A DNA stretch of 64,000 nt. Source: Streptomyces sp. SKN60. Lineage in GTDB: Bacteria > Actinomycetota > Actinomycetes > Streptomycetales > Streptomycetaceae. The position numbers and the translations under genes were made by a program. The stretch lies in the NCBI RefSeq assembly GCF_026236535.1, contig NZ_JAHTMW010000005.1:1-64000 (forward strand), written 5' to 3'. Below, in pieces: positions 17,134 to 25,386 of this stretch (position 1 is the stretch's first letter; each line of letters starts with the position of its first letter). The notes under the pieces were generated by a model. The model made no database searches, was not told where the DNA came from, and worked only from the letters and a program-made list of their open reading frames with translations.

Positions 17134-17211
17134 CGCCACCCACCACCCACTTCAACCCGTCAGCGAACCCAGCGCCACCCACCACCCACTTCAACCCGTC
17201 AGCGAACCCAG
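17134..17211. repeat. Two perfect tandem copies of a 39-bp unit
   Basis: 17134-17172 and 17173-17211 are identical 39-bp units starting CGCCACCCACCACCCACTTC and ending CGTCAGCGAACCCAG. The second copy holds the stop codon and last codons (ALGSLTG) of the minus-strand DUF302 gene; the first copy lies just beyond it. Confidence 0.95.
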
Positions 17212-17598
17212 CGCCGCCCGCAGCCGCGCCCCCGCCTCCTCGGCGACCGGCGCCAGTTCGGGGCGGCCCGTCACGGAGACCATGAGCTGGGGGTCCATCG
17301 CCTCGACGACGGTGCGGCCCGGCTCGCCGTCGGCGCTCCGTACCACCACATTGCACGGCAGGAGCAGGCCGATGTGGCGGTCCGCCTCCAGGGCGCGGTG
17401 GGCGAGGGGCGGGTTGCAGGCGCCGAGGATGAGGTAGTCCTCGATGTCGGCGCCGATCTTCGCCTTCAGGGTCGCCTGGACGTCGATCTCGGTGAGGATG
17501 CCGAAGCCCTGCTCGGCGAGGGCCGCGCGCACGCGGTCGACGGCGTCCGCGAAGGGGAGGTCGAGGGTGACGGGGATGCCGTAGTCCACATGGTCCAT
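17191..17598 (-). CDS. DUF302 family protein
   Basis: A 135-residue protein with the DUF302 pattern: FADAVDRVRAALAEQGFGIL, EIDVQATLKAKIGADIEDYLILGACNP and GLLLPCNVVV. DUF302 proteins are small cytosolic proteins often found with CsoR-type repressors, copper or sulfur-stress genes; biochemical role unknown. ATG 17598 lies 34 bp from a CsoR-like palindrome, which makes copper or persulfide control likely. Its 3' end is duplicated as a 39-bp repeat. Confidence 0.88.
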   Translation of the reverse strand: MDHVDYGIPVTLDLPFADAVDRVRAALAEQGFGILTEIDVQATLKAKIGADIEDYLILGACNPPLAHRALEADRHIGLLLPCNVVVRSADGEPGRTVVEAMDPQLMVSVTGRPELAPVAEEAGARLRAALGSLTG

Positions 17599-17631
17599 GG
17601 TGTGCGCTCCAGTCGTTCCGGCCGACGTTAG

Positions 17632-17647
17632 ATACCCCCCTGGGTAT
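17632..17647. promoter_or_regulatory. CsoR-like operator upstream of the DUF302 gene
   Basis: ATACCCCCCTGGGTAT has perfect ATACCC/GGGTAT arms, the same layout as three sites in the copper island at 33.4-36.8 kb. CsoR-family repressors of Streptomyces bind this G-tract palindrome type. Confidence 0.75.
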
Positions 17648-17741
17648 TGAGGGTACTGCACACCCGCCCGCGCTCGGCCATGTGGCAGAGGGGCGGCGTG
17701 TCCGGGGTTGGGCGGCTCGGCGGGCCGGTCATTCTCGCCGC

Positions 17742-18398
17742 ATGACACAGCTCAGAACCGCCGCCGCGTCCGTCGCCTCCGCCGCGCTCGCCCTGGTCAT
17801 GGGGCTGCCCGGCAGCGCCGGCGCCCAGCCCCAGCCCGAAGCCCGGCCCCAGGCCCAGGCCCAGCCTCCCGCCGAGCACGTCTGCTACTTCGAGGGGCGG
17901 GACCAGAACGACTTCCTCGACGTCACCCAGCGGCTCATCGGCCCGCCCCCCTGCCGCGAGGCGTTCGTCGGCGAGCGGTGGGTCAGGACCTTCCCCTCGT
18001 GGGGTACGGCGCCGAGCGCCGAAGGGGCCGTGTACCCCGCGGGCTACACGCCCCAGCGCCCCGCGCCGATGGACGACTTCCTCGCGAAGTTCCGCGGCGT
18101 CCGCGTCGTCAACGACATCGGCACGGTCCGGGAGCGGAGCTTCACCTTCGGTCCGGAGACGGTGCGCCTCACCGAGATCGACAGGGAGTCCGGGCTCCCC
18201 TTCACCTACTTCGCCACCGCGCCGCTGCCTCCACTGAGCCCCGGGGAGCACACGAGCACGGTCTTCATGCGGCTGAGCGCGGAACACTGCGACGGCCTCG
18301 GCACCGTGGAGGGCGAGAACTGCCTGCCCGGCGGCGAGTTCCCGTACCCCACCCCCAACCCCATCACCGTCACGTTCTTCCCGCGCAACCCTGCGTGA
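17742..18398 (+). CDS. Secreted hypothetical protein
   Basis: A 218-residue protein with a signal peptide (about 1-28, ending SAGAQ) and a Pro/Gln-rich spacer, then a compact domain with four Cys (CYFEGRDQNDF, PPCREAF, HCDGLG, NCLPGG) likely paired as two disulfides. There is a late SPGEHTSTVFMRLSAEHCDGL strand region. Family not recognised. The frame is open from 17682, but ATG 17742 starts the signal peptide. It diverges from the DUF302 gene. Confidence 0.75.
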   Translation: MTQLRTAAASVASAALALVMGLPGSAGAQPQPEARPQAQAQPPAEHVCYFEGRDQNDFLDVTQRLIGPPPCREAFVGERWVRTFPSWGTAPSAEGAVYPAGYTPQRPAPMDDFLAKFRGVRVVNDIGTVRERSFTFGPETVRLTEIDRESGLPFTYFATAPLPPLSPGEHTSTVFMRLSAEHCDGLGTVEGENCLPGGEFPYPTPNPITVTFFPRNPA

Positions 18399-18425
18399 TT
18401 TCGCGCGGTCGGCCGCGGCCCCGGA

Positions 18426-18462
18426 CCCGGAGTCGCCGCCCGGACCGGGCGGCGACTCCGGG
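18426..18462. terminator. Bidirectional hairpin terminator
   Basis: A perfect 17-bp stem (CCCGGAGTCGCCGCCCG with its complement) around a 3-nt loop, located between two convergent genes ending at 18398 and 18471. Confidence 0.9.
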
Positions 18463-18470
18463 CGGGCACG

Positions 18471-18758
18471 TCATCCGTTGGCGCTGACCCGCCGGACGGC
18501 GCTGCAGTTCAGCGCCGTGCTGCCCTCGTAGTTACAGGCCTGGATGTCGATGTAGCCGCTCTCGCCGATGGAGAGGTTGAGGTCGGCGCAGTAGCCGTTG
18601 CCCAGGTTGTACTGCACGTTGTGCCACGAGCCGCCGTTGATCCGGTAGTTGGTGCCCGGGTGGTGCCCGTCGGCGGCGGCCATGCTCGCCGCACCCATGA
18701 CCGTCACCCCCGACGCCTGCGGGGTGGCCGAGGCGCCCGGGGCTGGCATCCGGCCCAC
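18471..18758 (-). CDS. Small Cys-containing exported-type protein, N-terminus possibly damaged
   Basis: The C-terminal 60 residues (from about GTNYRINGGSWHNVQYNLGN) look like a secreted beta-rich domain with Cys at three positions (YCADL, ACNYEG, NCSAV). The N-terminus ends in an apparent signal-peptide tail (ASGVTVMGAASMAAADG) but lacks the positive and full hydrophobic part, being replaced by a Pro-rich run. Either the start was lost by deletion or a frameshift lies upstream. Family unknown. Confidence 0.5.
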   Translation of the reverse strand: MGRMPAPGASATPQASGVTVMGAASMAAADGHHPGTNYRINGGSWHNVQYNLGNGYCADLNLSIGESGYIDIQACNYEGSTALNCSAVRRVSANG

Positions 18759-18786
18759 CGCAGAAGGCCCCGCCCCCCCAGGCGCG

Positions 18787-19542
18787 TCAGTCGATGTGGA
18801 CGATCTGGAACGCCTCCGCCATCCGCCCCGCCGGCAGGCCGCCCGCCCGCGCGTGTTCGCTCAGCCAGTCCCGTAGCAGCCCCGACAGGTCGTCGAAGTG
18901 GGCGGTCTGGGAGGTGTGGATGCGCAGGGCCTCGACCTTGCGGTCGAAGACGGGGGTGACGTCCACGTACTGGTTGGGGGTCGGGCCGGTCATCAGCCAG
19001 AGCTCGTGGACGATCCAGGGCTCCAGGCCCTCCTCCCTCAGCAGCTCGGCGTGGGCGAAGGGGTTGCGGGCCTCGGGGTAGATCGCGCGCAGGCAGGCCT
19101 CGCCGACGGCGCGGTGGTCGGGGTGGAGGTCGGCCGCGCGGGCCCAGTTGATCTCGGGGGAGGGGACGATGCACCGCTGCGGCCGCACCTCGCGGATCAC
19201 CCGGCACAGGTCGCGCCGGAGCTTCACGTCCGCCTCGACGAAGCTGTCGGGGTAGCCGAGGAAGCGCACGTCCGCGACGCCGCTGAGCTTGGCGGAGTGC
19301 ATCTGCTCGGCGCGGCGCAGGTCCGCCATGGCCTGGCGGGGGAGCAGGGGGTCGTAACCGCCGGCACCGCCGTCCGTGACGATGCAGTACGTGACGCGGG
19401 TGCCGCGCTCGATCCACTGCATGACGGTGCCGCTCACGCAGAACTCGATGTCGTCCGGGTGCGCGGCCACCACCAGCAGCGATTCCGGCGCACTGCGACG
19501 CACGTTCGGATCGGTCGCGAAGTCGGTCTCCAAGTCCTCCAT
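18787..19542 (-). CDS. PIG-L family deacetylase (MshB/LmbE-like)
   Basis: A 251-residue zinc-dependent N-deacetylase: AHPDD at residues 27-31 supplies the catalytic Asp and zinc ligands, and DLHPDHRAVG the third zinc His. This family removes acetyl groups from GlcNAc conjugates, for example GlcNAc-inositol in mycothiol synthesis, or from antibiotic pseudodisaccharides. ATG 19542 is chosen over an upstream open frame that overlaps the promoter. It diverges from the biosynthetic genes starting at 19695 and, with an MshA-like transferase at 25387, could act on the same glycoside. Confidence 0.92.
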   Translation of the reverse strand: MEDLETDFATDPNVRRSAPESLLVVAAHPDDIEFCVSGTVMQWIERGTRVTYCIVTDGGAGGYDPLLPRQAMADLRRAEQMHSAKLSGVADVRFLGYPDSFVEADVKLRRDLCRVIREVRPQRCIVPSPEINWARAADLHPDHRAVGEACLRAIYPEARNPFAHAELLREEGLEPWIVHELWLMTGPTPNQYVDVTPVFDRKVEALRIHTSQTAHFDDLSGLLRDWLSEHARAGGLPAGRMAEAFQIVHID

Positions 19543-19694
19543 GAGGCCAGCCTGTTGGCGTGGCGGGGGTGTCGCAAGGCCAAGTCCTGGCGTGAACCGG
19601 ACATGGCACTTACGCGCCATCCAAAAACTTGGTAGATTCAAATCATTGGTAAGACAAGTTGACGCGTGGTCAAGTGATCCGGAGGCGACCGGCA
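19543..19694. promoter_or_regulatory. AT-rich divergent promoter region of the biosynthetic locus
   Basis: The 152 bp between the deacetylase and amidotransferase genes contain the window's most AT-rich run (about 19620-19660), including a possible -10 element TAGATT (19633-19638) and partial direct repeats ACTTGGTAGA / CATTGGTAAGA. The -35 is not clear. GGAGG at 19681-19685 is the amidotransferase ribosome binding site. Confidence 0.55.
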
Positions 19695-21533
19695 ATGTGC
19701 AGGATTCTCGGCTCCCTCGCCGCAGGCGCAGGCACGCACACAGGCACGGACGCGGCCCGTCCCGACCCGGCCGAACTCGCCGCGGTCTCGGCCCGCCAGC
19801 GGCACGGCGGCCCCGACGAGCACCAGGTGCTCAGCGGCCCCGGCTGGTCGCTCGGCTGCGACCGGCTCGCCGTCACCGACCCGTGCGGCGGCAGCCAGCC
19901 GTACCGGCTGCCCCACCTCCCCGGCATCCTCGCCGTGCTCAACGGCGAGATCTACAACCACGCCGAACTGCGCCGCCGCCTCGCCGCCCGCGGCCACCGC
20001 TTCCCCGACCGCTGCGACGGCACGCTGCTGCCCGCGCTGTACGCCGAGTACGGGCCGGCCTTCGCCGAGCACCTGGACGGCATGTTCGCGGTGGCCGTCC
20101 TCGACCTGCGGCCCGGCAGCGGCCCCGGCGGCGGTGCCCAACTCGTCCTCGCCGTCGACGACATGGGCATGAAGCCGATCCACCTCCACCACGACCCGTA
20201 CGACGGCGCCACCCGCTTCGCGTCCGAGATCCCGGCGCTGCTCGCGTTCGAGGGCGTGCGGATCGCCCCGCGCGAGGACGCGCTCGACACGGTGCTCGCC
20301 ACCCGTACCTCGTACACCTCCCAGACCGCCCTCGACGGCATCAGCGTCCTGCCGCCCGGCGCGACCGCGCTCGTAAGGCCGGGGCGCGCCCCCGTCGTAC
20401 GGCGGCGGGCCCCGTACGCGGCGGCGGCGCCGTTCGGCGACACGCAGGACGTGCTGCGGCACGAGGTGCGGCGGCTCGCCACCGCCGACGCGCCGGTGTG
20501 CGCGATCACCAGCGGCGGGCTCGACTCCGGACTCGTCACGGCGCTCGCCGCCGAGCACGCGCGCGAGACGGACGCGCCGCCGCTGCACACCTTCCACCTC
20601 ACCTACCGCGGCAAGTGGCCCGACTCGGAGGCGGCGTACGCCCGTTCCGTCGCCCGCCGGGCCCGGACCGTGCACCACGAGGTCACCGTCGACCCCACCG
20701 AGATCCCCTCCCTGCTCACCCGCACGGTCCGGCACCTCGGGCAGCCCAACGCCGACCCCATCACCCTCTCCACCTACGCCCTCTTCCGGGCGGTGCGCGA
20801 GAACGGCTTCACCGTCGCGCTCTCCGGGGACGGCGCGGACGAGCTCTTCGGCGGGTACGACCGGATGCGGGCCGCGCTCACGGCGCCGCCCGGCGTGGAC
20901 TGGGCGGGCGCGTACGCGGACGCGCTGTCGGCGGCGCCGCGGCTGCTGCGGGAGCACCTGTACACGTCCTCGTACGCCGCCTTCATCGCCGACCAGGGGT
21001 CGGCGGCCGACCGCATCGAGCAGGAGCTCCGCTCCGCGGAGGGGGATCGGTTGTCGGCCGTGTCCGCCTTCGAGACGCGGTGGCGGCTGCCCGCGTACCA
21101 CCTGCGGCGGGTCGACCACCTGTCCATGGCGTGGGCGGTGGAGGCCCGCATGCCGTTCTGCCAGCCGGGCGTGGTCGCGCACGCGCGCGAGCTGCCGGTG
21201 GGCGAGCGGACGGGGAAGCGGGCGCTGTACGAGGCGGGGGCGGAGCTCCTCCCGGCGGGCGTCCTGAAGCGGCCCAAGCAGCCGTTCACGCTGCCGATCG
21301 CGGCGATGATCGCGCCGGGCGGACCGTTGCTCGACACGGTGCGGGAGCTGCTCTCGCCGGCGCGGCTGGTCCTTGGCGGGAAGGTGCGGGCGGACCGCGT
21401 GAACCGGCTGTTGGCCCGGCACCTGGAGCGGCCGAACCAGCATGTCGCGCTGGCGCTGTGGGGGGTGGCGGTGCATGAGCTGTGGGCGGAGGTTGTGCAG
21501 GGGATGCGGATACCGGTGGGTTGTGCGGCCTGA
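19695..21533 (+). CDS. Asparagine synthetase (glutamine-hydrolysing)-like amidotransferase
   Basis: A 612-residue two-domain enzyme. The N-terminal glutaminase starts with Met-Cys (Cys2 becomes the nucleophile) and shows QRHGGPD (35-41), NGEIYN (83-88) and the usual SE motif (177-178). The synthetase domain carries the ATP pyrophosphatase PP-loop SGGLDSG (273-279). It would transfer glutamine-derived ammonia to a carboxylate activated as an acyl-adenylate. Homologues in antibiotic loci amidate dedicated substrates rather than make asparagine. First gene of a rightward set of five; GGAGG is 9 bp before ATG 19695. Confidence 0.93.
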   Translation: MCRILGSLAAGAGTHTGTDAARPDPAELAAVSARQRHGGPDEHQVLSGPGWSLGCDRLAVTDPCGGSQPYRLPHLPGILAVLNGEIYNHAELRRRLAARGHRFPDRCDGTLLPALYAEYGPAFAEHLDGMFAVAVLDLRPGSGPGGGAQLVLAVDDMGMKPIHLHHDPYDGATRFASEIPALLAFEGVRIAPREDALDTVLATRTSYTSQTALDGISVLPPGATALVRPGRAPVVRRRAPYAAAAPFGDTQDVLRHEVRRLATADAPVCAITSGGLDSGLVTALAAEHARETDAPPLHTFHLTYRGKWPDSEAAYARSVARRARTVHHEVTVDPTEIPSLLTRTVRHLGQPNADPITLSTYALFRAVRENGFTVALSGDGADELFGGYDRMRAALTAPPGVDWAGAYADALSAAPRLLREHLYTSSYAAFIADQGSAADRIEQELRSAEGDRLSAVSAFETRWRLPAYHLRRVDHLSMAWAVEARMPFCQPGVVAHARELPVGERTGKRALYEAGAELLPAGVLKRPKQPFTLPIAAMIAPGGPLLDTVRELLSPARLVLGGKVRADRVNRLLARHLERPNQHVALALWGVAVHELWAEVVQGMRIPVGCAA

Positions 21534-21715
21534 AAGCGCGGGACCTTGGCGTCCCGGGCCGGCGTCAGCCCCTGCGGGCCGGGCCGCACCGTTGCGCGCG
21601 GGCGCTCGGGGCGCGGGGGTGCAGGGGGCGGAGGCGCCGCCAGGGGCGCCGTCCCGTGTAGCCCACCCTCCCCCTGACTTCGTCGGGGGGACCCCCACCG
21701 CCCTGCGGGACGAAT

Positions 21716-21860
21716 GCCCACAACGGGATGGCGGGGAGGGGGCGGGGGCTCGGCCACAACGGGATGGGGGAAGGGGCGCGGGGGTTCGCCCACAACGGGA
21801 TGGCGGAGGGGGCGCGGCCACCCGCCCGCGGTGGGCCGGCGCCCAGCCCCAACGGGACGG
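21716..21860. repeat. Array of GCCCACAACGGGATGG-type repeats
   Basis: GCCCACAACGGGATGGCGG occurs at 21716-21734 and 21788-21806, with shorter or degenerate copies at 21752-21767 and 21844-21860. It follows a G/C-rich intergenic region (21534-21715) with an inverted repeat around ACTTCGTCGGGGGGACCCCC. The 328-bp gap between the amidotransferase and the next gene holds nothing else I can support. Similar G-rich units are dispersed in Streptomyces genomes as I recall. Confidence 0.8.
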
Positions 21861-21861
21861 C

Positions 21862-22734
21862 ATGGTCACCGCTCACGTCGTCCTCGCCCACGGCGCCCCC
21901 AGCCCCACCCTCGTCCTGCCCCTCCACCACCTTCCCCCCGGCGCCCTCGCCCTCGGCTCCGAGCTCGCGCAGCTTCGGCGGGCCCTCGCCGGCACGCCCT
22001 ACCCCCACCTCAACAAGATCGCGCTGTACGGGGCGTCCGGCCCCCACCGCCTCGACTACCGCTTCGTCCAGGCCATGCCCGGCGGCGGCCCCCACGGGTT
22101 CGACTTCCGGGCCGGGTGCGGGCACTCGCTGCTCGCGTGTGTCGTGGCCCAGGGGGGAGGTGGGGTCACGGTGAGGGCGGTGACCACGGGGGACACCGTG
22201 CGGTGTGTGCCGGAGGAAGACGGCGCGTACACGGTGGAGTTCCAGAGGGCACCCGACGCGCCCGACACCCTGCCCACCGGCCGCCCCGTCGACCTCCTCG
22301 ACGGCGTGCCCGTGACGCTCGTCCGCTACGGGAACCCGTACGTCCTCGTGGACGCCCGCCACCTCCCCCCGGCCCACGACCCGGAGCGCGCCCTGCTCGC
22401 GCTCCGCGCCCGCGCCGCTCACCTCCTCGGGTACGCCCCGACCTCACCGCTCCCCAAGATCGCCGCGTTCCGGGAGACGGCCGACGGGGGAATCGCTGCC
22501 CGGGCGCTGACCGTGGGCGGCTGGCATCCGCGGCTCGCGCTGACCGGGGCCACCGCGTTCGCCGCGGCCGGAGCCATCGACGGGACCGTCGTCCGAGGTC
22601 CCGTGACGCGGATCGGGACGCCCGGCGGGCCGGTGCGCGTGTCCGCCACCGCCACCACCGTGCGGGTCCACGACAAGCGCGCCCACGTCCTCGCGCGGCT
22701 CGAACTCCCCTGGCGTATCCACGCAAAGGCGTGA
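21862..22734 (+). CDS. PrpF / diaminopimelate-epimerase-fold protein
   Basis: A 290-residue protein resembling PrpF-type isomerases (two tandem DAP-epimerase-fold domains): FDFRAGCGHSLLACVV corresponds to the N-terminal catalytic-loop region and TGRPVDLLDGVPVTLVRYGNPYVLVDA to the domain link. PrpF isomerises 2-methylaconitate; relatives epimerise or isomerise beta-carboxylates. The second half keeps HPRLALTGATAFAAAGAIDGT, also PrpF-like. ATG 21862 directly follows the repeat array without a clear ribosome binding site. Within this locus it may set the configuration or double bond of the acid used by the amidotransferase or the aaRS-like enzyme. Confidence 0.75.
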   Translation: MVTAHVVLAHGAPSPTLVLPLHHLPPGALALGSELAQLRRALAGTPYPHLNKIALYGASGPHRLDYRFVQAMPGGGPHGFDFRAGCGHSLLACVVAQGGGGVTVRAVTTGDTVRCVPEEDGAYTVEFQRAPDAPDTLPTGRPVDLLDGVPVTLVRYGNPYVLVDARHLPPAHDPERALLALRARAAHLLGYAPTSPLPKIAAFRETADGGIAARALTVGGWHPRLALTGATAFAAAGAIDGTVVRGPVTRIGTPGGPVRVSATATTVRVHDKRAHVLARLELPWRIHAKA

Positions 22735-22868
22735 ACGCGCACCCCTCCGGCCAGGGTTTTCGTTCCACCCCTCTGCCACGCTGAATGGCGAAGGAAACGA
22801 CCGACCGGCCACAGCGCATCCCATCCCGTTCCGTTCCCGTGCCGTATCCGTGGGGAGAGCAGACGCAC

Positions 22869-23615
22869 ATGAAATTCGAGAATCTGCGTGTCGTCGTGAC
22901 CGGGGCGAGCCGTTACTTCGGCCGCGCGCTCGCCGTCGGATTCGCCCACCTCGGGGCCGAGGTCTATGTGTCGGCCCGCACCGTCGAGGCCGCCGAGCGG
23001 ACCCGTACCGAGGTCATGGGCTCGGCCCGGGACCGTATCCACGCCTTCGGGTGCGATCTGAGCCGGCCCGCCGAGATCAGGGAGTTCGCGGCCCGGGTCG
23101 GCGAACGCACCGACCGGGTGGACCTGCTGGTCAACAACGGGGCGCGGTGGCTGGACGGGATGGACCTGGAGGCGGCGAGCGACGACCAGATCGTGGAGAC
23201 GATCGAGTCGACGGCCGGCGGCACCGTCCTGATGGTGAAGCACTTCCTGCCGCTGCTGCGCGGATCCCTCCGGCCCGACATCGTGAACATGGTCGCGGTG
23301 CGCGACGCCGAGGGCGCCTCGGCCGCCGCGGCGGGCGCCGCGCACGAGGCGTTCTGGGCGGCGAAGAGCGCCCAGGCCGGATTCGCCGACATTCTCTCCC
23401 GCCGGCTCCGGCCCTCCGGCGTCCGCGTCTTCTCCCTCTTCCCGCCGGACTTCTCGACCTCCGACCCGCGCCACGCGGAATGGGACGGAGCGAATCCGGA
23501 CGGAATAGCGCCCGACGAGAAACTCACCACCCAGGCGCTCTTCGAATGCATCGTCTACGCCGTCGAGCAGCCCCGCGACTGCTTCATCCGCTCCTTCCAT
23601 TTCGAACCTCGCTGA
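22869..23615 (+). CDS. Short-chain dehydrogenase/reductase family protein lacking the catalytic Tyr
   Basis: A 248-residue Rossmann protein: TGASRYFG (11-18) is the nucleotide-binding turn and VNNGAR (88-93) the structural NNAG equivalent. At the YxxxK position the sequence is F162-W-A-A-K166, and the strand that should present the catalytic Ser reads NMVAVRD (140-146), so Ser and Tyr are both missing. It cannot work as a normal SDR; it may bind a nucleotide or ligand without redox chemistry, or use another mechanism. GGGGAGA lies about 11 bp before ATG 22869. The aaRS-like gene follows after 18 bp. Confidence 0.85.
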   Translation: MKFENLRVVVTGASRYFGRALAVGFAHLGAEVYVSARTVEAAERTRTEVMGSARDRIHAFGCDLSRPAEIREFAARVGERTDRVDLLVNNGARWLDGMDLEAASDDQIVETIESTAGGTVLMVKHFLPLLRGSLRPDIVNMVAVRDAEGASAAAAGAAHEAFWAAKSAQAGFADILSRRLRPSGVRVFSLFPPDFSTSDPRHAEWDGANPDGIAPDEKLTTQALFECIVYAVEQPRDCFIRSFHFEPR

Positions 23616-23633
23616 CCGCGTCAAGGAGGTCCC

Positions 23634-25199
23634 ATGAACACGCCCGTCTGGATCACCGCGACCCCTCCGGCCACCCACGGCGAACTGCACATCGGCCACC
23701 TTGCCGGCCCGTACGTCGCCGCCGACGTCCTCACCCGCTTCCTGCGGGCCGAGGGCGAGCCGGTGCGGTTCACCACCGGCACCGCCGATCACGCCAGCTC
23801 GGTCGAGGTCAGAGCGCTGCGCCACAACCGCAAGCCGGAGGAGGTGGCCGAGGGCTACCGCGCCGCGATCACCGCGGACTGGCTGCGCTCGGGTGTCGCG
23901 TTCGACCACATCGTGAAGCCGCGCAAGGACCGCGGGTACGCGCGCTGGGTGCAGGACCTCTTCAGCCGGCTGTACGCGCAGGGGGTCATCGCCCCGCGCA
24001 CTCGCCTCCTGCCGTACTGCGAGCCGTGCGAGCGCTGGCTGTACGGGGCGCACGTGACCGGCACCTGCGCGCACTGCGGGGCGTCGAGCGACGGCGGGAT
24101 GTGCCACGAGTGCGCCCGGCCGAACGACGGCGGGGACCTGATCGCGCCGCGCTGCTCTATGTGCGACGCCCCGGCGGTCGCCAAGCGCTGCCGACGCCTG
24201 TACGTGCCCCTGGAGCCGTTCCGCGACCAGCTGTCCGACTACTGGGCGATGGCCGAACTCCCGCCCCGCCTCGCCGCGTTGTGCGAGTCCCTCGTCGAGG
24301 ACGGGCTGCCGGACATCGCCGTCGGGCATCCGGCGGAGTGGGGGCTCGACGTGCCCGTCGAGGGCTTCCCGGAGCACCGGATCGACGCCTGCTTCGAGGC
24401 GGCGGCGATGCACCTCTTCGGCTACGACCCCAAGGGCCCGCTGCCGCGCCGCACCATCCACTTCTGCGGCTTCGGGCACTCCTTCTGCCATGCCGTGCTG
24501 CTGCCGGTGCTGCTGCTCGCGCAGGACATCAAGCTGCCGCAGGAGTTCAACGTCAACGAGTCGTACGTGGTGGAGGAGGGCGTACGCGAGGGCAACGTGT
24601 GGGCGCTCGACCTGCTCACCGAGTACGGCTCCGACACCCTGCGCCGGCACGTCCTGCAGGCCCGGCCGACCGGGCGCCGCACCGTGCACCAGCGCGACCG
24701 GCTCGCCGCCGCCCGGCAGGAGCTCGACGAGAGCTGGAACAGCTGGCTGACCCGGCTCTTCGCGGCCGTCCGCGAGGAGTGCGACGGGGTGGCGCCGCAG
24801 GCGATGCCCGGCGGCACCGGCTGGGCGGTCCTGGAGCGCCGGCTGCACCGCGCCGTGGACGACCTGCGCGAGGCGTACGGGCCGGACGCCTTCGACCCGC
24901 GGCGGGCGGTGGCCGTGCTCGACGAGATGGTCCGCTCGGCCGCCGACTTCGGCTACGTCAACGCGCACGAGCGCTGCCGGCCGACCACCAACTGCCGTCA
25001 TCTGCCCGCGCTCGCCGCACAGTTGGCGGTTGCCTCGGCCCTCGCCGCTTGGGCGCGGCCGGTGATGCCGGAGGGCGCGGACCGGCTGGCGGCGGCGCTT
25101 CAGGTGGAAACGGGGCGGCCGGTGGACTGGTCGGCGCTGATCGCGCCGCTGCCGGGGACGCGGCTCGCGCCGCCGTCCGGTCCGGTCTTCGGATTCTGA
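23634..25199 (+). CDS. Methionyl-tRNA-synthetase-like class I ligase paralogue without KMSKS
   Basis: A 521-residue class I aminoacyl-tRNA-synthetase fold: HIGH at 19-22, connective zinc region with four CxxC pairs (C129/132, C145/148, C157/160, C174/177) and WGLDVPV (236-242), all arranged as in MetRS. The KMSKS loop is replaced by NESYVVEEG (about 308-316) with no lysines, and a reduced all-helical anticodon-domain remnant follows. AAGGAGGT precedes ATG 23634. It is unlikely to be the housekeeping MetRS. By analogy with MshC (CysRS-derived) or the MetRS-like module of hydrazine synthetases, it may activate an amino acid and join it to an amine. Confidence 0.88.
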   Translation: MNTPVWITATPPATHGELHIGHLAGPYVAADVLTRFLRAEGEPVRFTTGTADHASSVEVRALRHNRKPEEVAEGYRAAITADWLRSGVAFDHIVKPRKDRGYARWVQDLFSRLYAQGVIAPRTRLLPYCEPCERWLYGAHVTGTCAHCGASSDGGMCHECARPNDGGDLIAPRCSMCDAPAVAKRCRRLYVPLEPFRDQLSDYWAMAELPPRLAALCESLVEDGLPDIAVGHPAEWGLDVPVEGFPEHRIDACFEAAAMHLFGYDPKGPLPRRTIHFCGFGHSFCHAVLLPVLLLAQDIKLPQEFNVNESYVVEEGVREGNVWALDLLTEYGSDTLRRHVLQARPTGRRTVHQRDRLAAARQELDESWNSWLTRLFAAVREECDGVAPQAMPGGTGWAVLERRLHRAVDDLREAYGPDAFDPRRAVAVLDEMVRSAADFGYVNAHERCRPTTNCRHLPALAAQLAVASALAAWARPVMPEGADRLAAALQVETGRPVDWSALIAPLPGTRLAPPSGPVFGF

Positions 25200-25208
25200 G
25201 CCCCGAAC

Positions 25209-25244
25209 CGTACCCGCACCCGTACCCGCACCCGTACCCGCACC
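25209..25244. repeat. Three tandem 12-bp repeats after the aaRS-like gene
   Basis: CGTACCCGCACC three times in a row plus degenerate flanks, starting 10 bp after the stop codon. No coding role. Confidence 0.9.
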
Positions 25245-25386
25245 CGCACTCGTACAGCCCCCGGCTTCTAAGCCCCTAAGAAGTCACGTACTTGTCCCAC
25301 CCGCACCAAGGAACGGATACCCCCTCCCCGCCGCGTGACCGGCGCGCCACGCGCGGGGGCACGCGGCCCTCCCACAGGAGCCCCTC

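Noticed and set aside
17134..17211. Attachment site for an integrative element
   Set aside because: Direct repeats are adjacent tandem copies, there is no tRNA gene and no integrase nearby.
21442..21861. 140-codon N-terminal extension of the PrpF-like gene
   Set aside because: Reads through the G-rich repeat array and the end of the amidotransferase gene, giving repetitive Arg/Gly sequence.
25209..25244. CRISPR-like array
   Set aside because: 12-bp units without spacers; simple tandem repeat. No CRISPR repeat-spacer pattern or cas gene anywhere in the window.
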